64,000 nucleotides of DNA from the NCBI GenBank assembly GCA_019188255.1, contig JAETXT010000003.1, positions 4,402,001 through 4,466,000 of the forward strand. Reading direction: 5' to 3'. Within the stretch, counting starts at the first letter, position 1, and each line of letters starts with the position of its first letter. The translations under genes and the position numbers were made by a program. Under the pieces are notes generated by a model. It saw only the letters and a list, made by a program, of their open reading frames with translations, made no database searches and was not told the origin of the DNA. Shown here piece by piece: positions 56,731-64,000 of the stretch. The stretch is from Verticillium longisporum (Eukaryota > Ascomycota > Sordariomycetes > Glomerellales > Plectosphaerellaceae).

Positions 56731-56787
56731 TATTAAGAGGGCTTCACTGCTTATATAAACCCTAATTTATTACTTTAGCTATACCTA
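56731..56787. repeat. Start of the left (3') LTR
   Basis: It begins TATTAAGAGGGCTTCACTGC and matches 63944-64000 at 52 of 57 positions without gaps. All five differences are transitions with the right copy carrying A or T. The right-hand limit of this LTR cannot be set because its partner is cut off. Confidence 0.85.
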
Positions 56788-57770
56788 AGAGCTCTAAATA
56801 GGTAGGGTAGGTAATATAAGACTTATAATGATTGTTAATGCTATCTCTCTAAATTACCGCTACCTACGTAGATTAGATATACCTATCTAATTTACCGATT
56901 ACGTAAGCTATAAATTACGTACTCCTAAGAGCTATAAATCCTAGCCCCGGTAATCACTATATTAGTAAATCCTATATAGTAATTACCGACCTAGGTAATC
57001 CCCTAATATTAGTTTAATACTAGCTATCTTTTCTTTATAGATAGGATTACCTAAGGGACTAATATCGGGCTCTATTACCTAGGTTAATAGCTACTCTAAT
57101 ACGCTTATAATCCTCTAGTCTCTAGCATATTAGATCTACTATCCTAATCTATAAAATAAATAAATAAATAAGTAAATAAGTAATAATAGGAGAATAATAG
57201 ATAGAATAAGGAAAAATATAGCTTAATATTACTATTCCTATAAGCGCTAAATCCCTAGTCCCTAGCGCTATAAATTAATTGAATTAATCGCTAAATAGCT
57301 CTCTAAGGAAACGAATTAAATTATAATTAAATAATAGGAATAGGCTTTTAGACCCTTTAATAAGGAAATAAATAGTAATTAAATAGTATAATAGCTAATT
57401 AAATAGCGCTCTTATAATAGCTAGATATAGGCTCCTAAAGTCTCTAAATCGCTAATACGCTAATAGAGGGTAGAAGAATAATTATTATTACTCCTTTATT
57501 AGCTTTTCGATAGGAATAATAGAATTAAACCGCTTAAATAGAATTAATAGATCCTATTAAGCTAGTTTAATAAATACTATATTCTATAGATCTATATATC
57601 TAATTAGTAAATCGTAATAACTCTATTCCTTTTACTTTTCCTCTTCCCTATAATAATTCTTTATTTTAAGATTAGCTAGCTTAATCTACTATTTTAGAGC
57701 TCTAACGATTACTAACCCCCCCTTTTTACTACTCTCTTTATCTCTCTTTCTTTCTTATCCTAGCCTCGAT

Positions 57771-58566
57771 AATACCTCCTAAGTATAAAGCCCCCGCGCC
57801 TATTGCCCCTCCTACTAAGAGAGTAGCTAAATATAAGAATACGGTTAGTATTAATCGTAGGAGCTATTAATCCTAGTATATAGTATATATATATAATAAT
57901 ATTCGTAAGGTCCCCTATTTAGGGTATTTAAAATCTTATCTTATTAATAAGTAAACTAAAACTAGCGCTAATAGTATATACTACGATCTAGAGCCTAAGG
58001 GTTCCTATTATTATAAATATACTTCTAAATACTCTTATAAATTAATATAAACTTCCGCGATCTCTATTTCTAATATCTATAGCTTTAATAATTATTATCT
58101 ATAATCTAGTCGGGGCATTTAAGCCTACTATAAAGTTTTTAGCTATTTAGGATAAGAATAATATATTAATAAGCTCTCTTCTCTATTATTTCCTTAATTA
58201 TCTAATTATATAATCTATTAATAGGGGATATAGGATATAGAGAAATAGTATATTATCGTTAAAAGTATATTATCGATTATTAAAAAGGAGGAGGTTAAAG
58301 GGGGTAACGATTTTAATAAAGACCTTAATAGTCTTAGTAATACCGAATATAAAGCAGCTAAGTAGGCCGTAGCTCTATAGCTCTTTAATTACCTCTAATA
58401 GGACTCGTTAAAATAGTTAAACTCGGATTCTTCGGATTCTAAGGCCTAGTCCGCTTTACGGATCGGTTATTTTACTATTTTATTAATTATAGAGTCGTTA
58501 TTTTTACTTCTAGGGTACTCGTTTTTAAGCTTTACTATATTTTTATTAATATTAATTACTTTTACC
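57771..58566 (+). other. Possible antisense frame between copia pol and the 3' LTR
   Basis: On the plus strand a frame of about 265 codons begins at a mutated ATG (IPPKYKAPAPIAPPTKRVAK). It has proline, lysine and acidic-serine regions (SDSSDSKA, KKEEVKGGND) and stops only of the TAA/TAG kind. Its stop density is close to what AT-rich sequence gives by chance, so a real gene is unproven. Confidence 0.25.
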
Positions 58567-58599
58567 CCTTAATTATTCTTTTTTTAACGTTTAATTTAT

Positions 58600-61500
58600 C
58601 CTTTAATCCTAATTATAACTTTATTAGAGCTTATTAGCGCTTCTAATACTTAATTTAGCGCTCCTTTAATTATTAAATCTATAGAGTTATCGCCTCTAAC
58701 GATTTAATAAATTTTATCGATTTCGCATTCTTTATAGCTTTATTATAATACTATAAGATCTATTATTAAGCATTTCTCCGCTATTATACTTAATTAAATA
58801 AAGTATTAATAGAGTAAATAGCTATTAGTATAGATAATTATCTATAGGAGTAATAGTTCTAAGCATTTATAGATCTCTTAGAGTATCTATTTAAGGATAT
58901 AAGCTATATTAAAGCCGCTAATTATCTTATAGATCTCGCTAGCTAGAACTAAATATATAATCTATTTATATTTAATAGATTATTAATAGAGGATATTACT
59001 ATATACTATAAAGGTATTCTCCTAATCGTTAGAACGTTTATTACCTAGGAGGATAACGAATCTAATCTATAAATTAAAGTCTTTATTATTAATAAAAGAG
59101 CTATTAATAAATATATAAAGTTAGGCTATTAAGAGATCTAAGTATATATAATTTAAATTATAGCTTATATTAGCGATCTACTATTATATATATTTATTAA
59201 GCTATTTAAAGTTATCCTCTTATAGGTTCTTAGCTTAGGCTATAATAGAGAAATCGAAGGCTACTTCTAGTTAATAAGTTAAAGTAATATAGGTATTATA
59301 AGCTCTTTAAGCGATATATTCCTATTCTAAGCTCGCTATCCCTAAGGTTACTAGCTCTAGGCAATTACCTTAGCCTTTCTATTAAATCGTAAGATCTTTA
59401 ATTCTAATTTTAATAATATAGCTATTAAAGATATTATTAGATCCTATATTAAGGATAGAAATAGGCTTTACTTAGAAGCTAGCGCTTTCGAGCTCTATTT
59501 ATTCCTTTTATATAAATATAAGCTCTCCGAGGTTAAGGGTATCGTTAATCTATATTCCGATTAGTCTAAAGCTCTCTCTAGCCCTAATTAGAAGTAAATA
59601 CGGATCGTAGCCTATTAGAATAGCGTTTAAGCGCTCTCTATAATAGTATTAATTGATTATAAACTAATAGAGACCTAACTCTATAATACTATAGAATAGC
59701 TTTATAATATAGAAGACGATTCTATTAGAATATCTATATTATAGCTCTTTAAGATTATATAGGAGAATATTATATAATAGATCTATAGCGCTCTAAGTAT
59801 AAGCTTAATTAATATTATAGAATATTAATTAATAACTATATTATTATAATATTAAGGTAATTACTAGGATTAGTCGTTAACTATAGCGTATAATCGTAGG
59901 CGATTATATTAATAGGGTTATTTTCTCTTAATTACTATATCCTTAAATTATTAATCTTAACTTCTTATATAGGGCTTAAGGGAGGCCTTTTACCTCTCTT
60001 ATAAGCTAGTATCTAAAGATCTTAGTACTAGGAAATGCGGATCTCCTAATTAATACGATTATTCTAGCTACTAGGAGTAAGTCGATTTCCTCTTAATTAG
60101 ACTATTTAAATAGCTTCCTAGGGGTTATTATTCTACCTTTATTATATAATTAAATAGCTAAGTTATACTTCTATTATTCCTTTTTAATAATAAATTAATA
60201 TTCAATCTATAAAGTCCTAATCGTGTTGCTCTTATAATCTATAAAAGCTATTTATATAGATTCGTAGTATTTATTAACTTCCTAGATCTCCTATATCGTT
60301 ATAGTAAAATTAGCTCTAAATATTTAAATAGTTCTAAGGTCTTTAGAATTCGAACTATTATTATCTCCCTAATCTATTAATCTAGCGATCTATTATATAG
60401 CTTAATATATATTTCTCTAAACTTTATTAAGCTATTAACTATTTCGATTATAACTATTATATTAGAAATTAATATAACCTTATAGGGATTAGTCTATTTC
60501 TCCTACACTTAGAATATAAGAACGTCGCTTCCTAGCTCTAGCGATCTTAATAATAACTATTTAGTATCTAGTCTATTATAGGTATTAAGAGTATTATTAA
60601 CCTTCCGCTTAATAACTATTTATTAAAGCTCCGCTATTGCTTTATTAACTACTTTAGCGTACTATACCTAGGTCGTAGTAGGCGCTAAGTTAATAGTAAT
60701 CCTAAGTATCGCCCTAAATATAAGTAATATAGGTATTAATCTATTAAGCTTAATAGTATTATTTATTACCTTTATAGCTCCTTCAAATAGCGATTCTAGG
60801 CTTATATTACGAGACTTTACTTTTAAGATCTTATATACTCTATATATTAATTTATAATAGCTCTTAACTTTACTAATTAATTAATAGGCCTCTATAAGGA
60901 TCTAATAGTAAGTTATATCTAGGAGGTATACCTCTACTTTAAACTCTATAGAAATAAAGTTCATTCTAGTATTAATAATTATAATATCTAGAGGCCTAAG
61001 ATATATATTTAATTAATACCTCTTAAGGGCTTCTTATATTATATAAACTATAAAATTAGGAATAAAAGTTATAAACTAGAATCCTATATTTATATTAATT
61101 ATATAAAGAATAGGCTTTCTATTTAAATATATAATATTAATTAAAATCTTATAATTAAAGTTAATATTTAATTTTAAAATAAACTTAAGTATTATAGAGA
61201 CTTCCCTTTAATCTAATAATAATAATAGAAGTAGTTTATTAGCTTTAGAGCATCCTAATTTATATTATAGTCTATTCTCTAGAATAAATTCTATAGCTTC
61301 TCTATAGATAAATAACTAAACCGTTTATAAATATATTAGAGCTCTACTTCTATTAGAAACGCTACTCTATCGCTCTCTATCCCTATTATATATATAATCC
61401 CGGAACTAGTATAGGTCTTTATATCTAGAAAGAACTATAAATAGCCCTATTTATAGAAGATAGGCGTATACTCCTAGATCTCCTTAATATACTTTATTAG

Positions 61501-61800
61501 CTTATTATATATATTATCTAAATAGATTTTAAGATCGTCTATATCTTTAATATAAAGTAGGAATAAGGTATTTATTAGGATAATATAGAATATAATTCTC
61601 CTAATTAGTATTAGAATAGTAATCTCCTTTATTATAGATATAGGGTTTCCTATTCCGAATCTTATTCTAGCCCTTATTCCCTATTTATTAATTATTAAGC
61701 TTAATATTAAGGCTATTAAGGCCTTTATTTATAAAGCTCTTATTATAGAAACTAATATTATATCTATATTAAGGATAATATTATATTAAGTAGAAGTATT
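58600..61800 (-). pseudogene. Degenerate Ty1-copia pol polyprotein
   Basis: Minus-strand translation gives, in order: a protease remnant (about 61,780-61,516; ARIRFGIGNPISI, then FYIILINTLFLLYIKDIDDL); integrase (about 61,360-60,560; YLSIEKL*NLF, INYFYYY*IKGKS, then NFNYKILINIIYLNRKPILY and VYKILKVKSRNISLESLF); reverse transcriptase (about 60,030-59,100; LIREVKGLP*ALYKKLRLII, SPTIIRYS*RLIL, catalytic GI*INDTLNLG where TDD is expected); and RNase H (about 59,080-58,640; VLASEIYKIISGFNIAYIL, IIIYTNSYLLY). Two frame changes occur, near 61,200 and between 60,540 and 60,040. The frame from 60,029 to 59,081 is continuous. It is inactive. Confidence 0.88.
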
Positions 61801-63943
61801 ATTAATCTAATATTAAATAAAGAGCTATTCTATTAAAGCTATTATTTTAGCTTTCGGGCTATTCCCCTTAATTCTATATTAGAATAACTTATTTATTAAG
61901 AAATATATAATATAAGTATTTATTAGTTTACTCTTAGGATTAGACCTATAAGCATTATCTATTCCTAGCTTATTAGAAATAGGAATATCTAATTCTAAGC
62001 TCTTAATAGATTCTATTACTATTAAAAACTAATAATATCCCTTCTATTAATCCCTAAATACTTCGTATATATATTTCTATTACTCTTTTAAGTATTATTA
62101 CTCCTTAAGAGAGTACTTTATCGATCTATAATCTAGTTTAGAATATATCTAGTATTTACGAATTTTAAATAATTAATAATTATTAATTCTATATATTAAT
62201 TACTCTCTATAATCTCCCCTTCTATTAGCTTAGCGATATCTACTCTTATAATATCTATTAATATAGAAATACTTAAGCGTTTTAATATTCTCTTCTATTT
62301 TTAATATATTCTTAAGCTATATAGATAATATATTAAAAGATCGCTCTAGTCTTATTAATATAATCTTTAGCTCTAGGATACTTTAAGCTACTTTTAGAAT
62401 ATTTATATAAAGATAAATCTCTTCCTTAAACGTAGAGTTAAGTATTTTCTAGTATTATTAAAGCCTATCTAGAAGGATCTAGAGAACTTCTATTTATAGC
62501 TTTCCTATATTATTAGCTTCTATTATTATAGAGTAGAATATTATTAAGCTCTAGCTTATATAATACTATATTCTATTAATCTCTAAATCGAATTATTATT
62601 TAATTATTAAATATATTTAATAAAATCCTATATTCCGGTTTATATATTCTAGGAAGAAAGTTTATATATATTCTAGAAATATATTCGGGAAAAGTATATA
62701 GAGCTATATATAGCGGATTTATAATAGTTTATAAACGTTTATAAAAATATATATTTTATTATTAAGGATATCGTAAATCTCCTTAGAGTAATTATTCTCT
62801 TTATTCTAGAATAATATAAATTATTTAATTATAGCTCTATTAATTAATAAATTTACCGATTTATATAATTATAGAGTATAATATTAAGCTAATAAGTTCT
62901 AAGTAATATTTAAAAGTAAAGTCTTATTTCTTTATAATTAAAGTATAATCTCTTATTAATTAGATTATCTATTCTATTAATTAAATAACTTTAAAACTAA
63001 GGGCTATTAGGGATCTATATTCCTTATTTATAGTTTTCGGATTTAGGATAGCTAGGTATTCTTTATAGATTATTATTTATTATTCTAGTAATCTCCCTAT
63101 TCCTCTACTCTTTAGAGTATTAAATCCTAATTAATAGTAATCGACTTTATTATATTAAGTATTTCCTCCTATAAAAATATTAATATTAATCTCTTTAATA
63201 TTTTAATATTAATTATTCTTAAAAGAGGGATCCTATATTCTATTAAATATACTTTTAGCGCTTAAATAATCGTTATATTATAGGAATTAAAGTCCTCTTC
63301 GGTCTAGTCCTAGAAGTCTTCGATAAATGCTTCTAAGAGGTAAACTCCTTTTATAGTCCTATATACGCTTATTATTTTAAAGATCTAAGCGCTCTTAAGA
63401 TCTACGGATACTAAATCTAATAATCTAAGGAACTATAATTCTATTTTATTAACGATAAAGTTAATATCGAGACCCTTCTTAACCTTCTACGTTAAGCGTA
63501 ATATACTAAGTTCTTCTAGAATACTATTAAACTCCTATTATATCTTTTTAGCGCTCTCTAGCTCTATTACGGAGCTATTACTATAATCTAAGGAGCTTAT
63601 TATCGTTAATTTTATTAAAGCTCTATTATAGCTAATTAACTATTCTATAGAGCTTCGTTTATTAAGGTTAATAGCTAATAATATAGCCTAGGTAGTAATC
63701 TTAGGTATAGGAGTCCTAAGATATTCGAAGTAGATAATACTCCTATAGATTATATAATAGAGGGTTTCTTTATTACTAAGCTCTTATAAGAGTCCTAAAA
63801 TACTTAAAGTAAATAGTACTTTTACGATTACTTATAAAGCGTAATTAATAAGCTTATATATAGTAAATTTACTATTTATAGGATCGATCTTAACTTCTCT
63901 AGCTCTAGCTATTCTATATTATATTAAACGTAATACTAATTAA

Positions 63944-64000
63944 TATTAAAAGGGCTTTACTATTTATATAAACCCTAATTTATTACTTTAGCTATACTTA
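63944..64000. repeat. Inner edge of the right (5') LTR, cut by the window end
   Basis: It begins TATTAAAAGGGCTTTACTAT and is a direct copy of 56731-56787. Relative to the left copy it carries five C to T or G to A changes. The rest of the LTR is outside the window. Confidence 0.85.

Larger units (their letters stand above)
54345..64000. repeat. AT-rich, RIP-mutated repeat block
   Basis: From about 54,345 the sequence is dominated by A and T, and CA and TG dinucleotides are nearly absent over 9.6 kb. Those are exactly the sites consumed by repeat-induced point mutation. Stops in the degenerate frames I translated are TAA or TAG, as expected from mutated Gln and Trp codons. The block contains the Fot1-like transposon and the copia element listed below. 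Roughly 54,345-54,960 is unassigned repeat sequence. Confidence 0.93.
56731..64000 (-). mobile_element. RIP-degraded Ty1-copia retrotransposon, truncated by the window edge
   Basis: The element is bounded on the left by an LTR start at 56731, and a second copy of the same sequence begins at 63944, 7,213 bp away. The coding relics between them lie on the minus strand in copia order (protease, integrase, reverse transcriptase, RNase H). The right-hand LTR is therefore the 5' LTR, and it continues beyond the window. It appears inserted directly upstream of the Fot1-like transposase start. Confidence 0.85.

Noticed and set aside
58680..59640. Long plus-strand frame with only TAA/TAG stops, resembling a mutated gene
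   Set aside because: The minus strand of the same interval encodes recognisable copia RT and RNase H segments, so the plus frame is its antisense shadow.
61516..61545. Minus-strand DIDDLKIYLDN read at first as the YxDD active site of a reverse transcriptase
   Set aside because: It lies upstream of the integrase in the minus-strand order and fits the copia protease-integrase junction. The real RT site (TDD reading IND) is further downstream, at about 59.5 kb.

Overview
The window is nuclear DNA of a filamentous ascomycete (Pezizomycotina), most likely a Sordariomycete. Short introns of about 50-90 bp with GTANGT-type donors and CTAAC/CTGAC branch sites, the best protein matches, a dispersed 5S rRNA relic and an AT-rich block carrying RIP-type mutations (C to T and G to A transitions at CpA/TpG) all point that way. 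Genus cannot be fixed from sequence alone. AT-rich isochores like the one at the right end are typical of, for example, Colletotrichum or Verticillium.
Positions 1-54.2 kb are a gene-bearing, GC-balanced region with housekeeping genes on both strands. In order these are: a partial gene at the left edge; ribosomal stalk protein P2; histone chaperone SPT2; a NUFIP1/Rsa1-type snoRNP factor; RNA polymerase III subunit RPC25; EMC3; SPC2; MMS19; MTD1; a large unknown protein; a small membrane protein; GPN3; S-adenosylmethionine synthetase; a 5.6-kb stretch without a supportable gene; a conserved unknown; an intron-containing tRNA-Pro(AGG); a PI-PLC-like protein; a possibly mitochondrial unknown; a 1,814-residue ankyrin protein with a nucleotidyltransferase-like N-terminus; an atypical SDR; a Rad60/Esc2-type SUMO-like protein; LSM6; and a class I methyltransferase. 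Most neighbours are divergent or convergent pairs with short shared spacers.
Four plus-strand genes carry single-base losses inside homopolymers: RPC25, the 20.2-kb gene, the 24.4-kb gene and SAM synthetase. The SAM synthetase losses are three, and they restore frame together. Five of the six are in C runs. The simplest reading is systematic homopolymer undercalling in the assembly, not gene death.
From about 54.35 kb to the end the sequence becomes very AT-rich and nearly devoid of CA and TG dinucleotides. Translating through it shows two degenerate mobile elements. The first is a Fot1/pogo-type DNA transposon whose 552-codon transposase frame (minus strand, 55,060-56,718) has no indel, although all three catalytic Asp codons have become Asn. 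The second is a Ty1-copia retrotransposon (minus strand) with protease, integrase, reverse transcriptase and RNase H remnants at about 61.8-58.6 kb. Its two LTR starts are exactly 7,213 bp apart and differ only by transitions. The copia element appears inserted just upstream of the Fot1-like start codon, so the missing Fot1 end should lie beyond the right edge of the window. A truncated 5S rRNA pseudogene sits at the border of this block, and a separate 201-bp terminal-inverted-repeat element lies at 18.06-18.26 kb.
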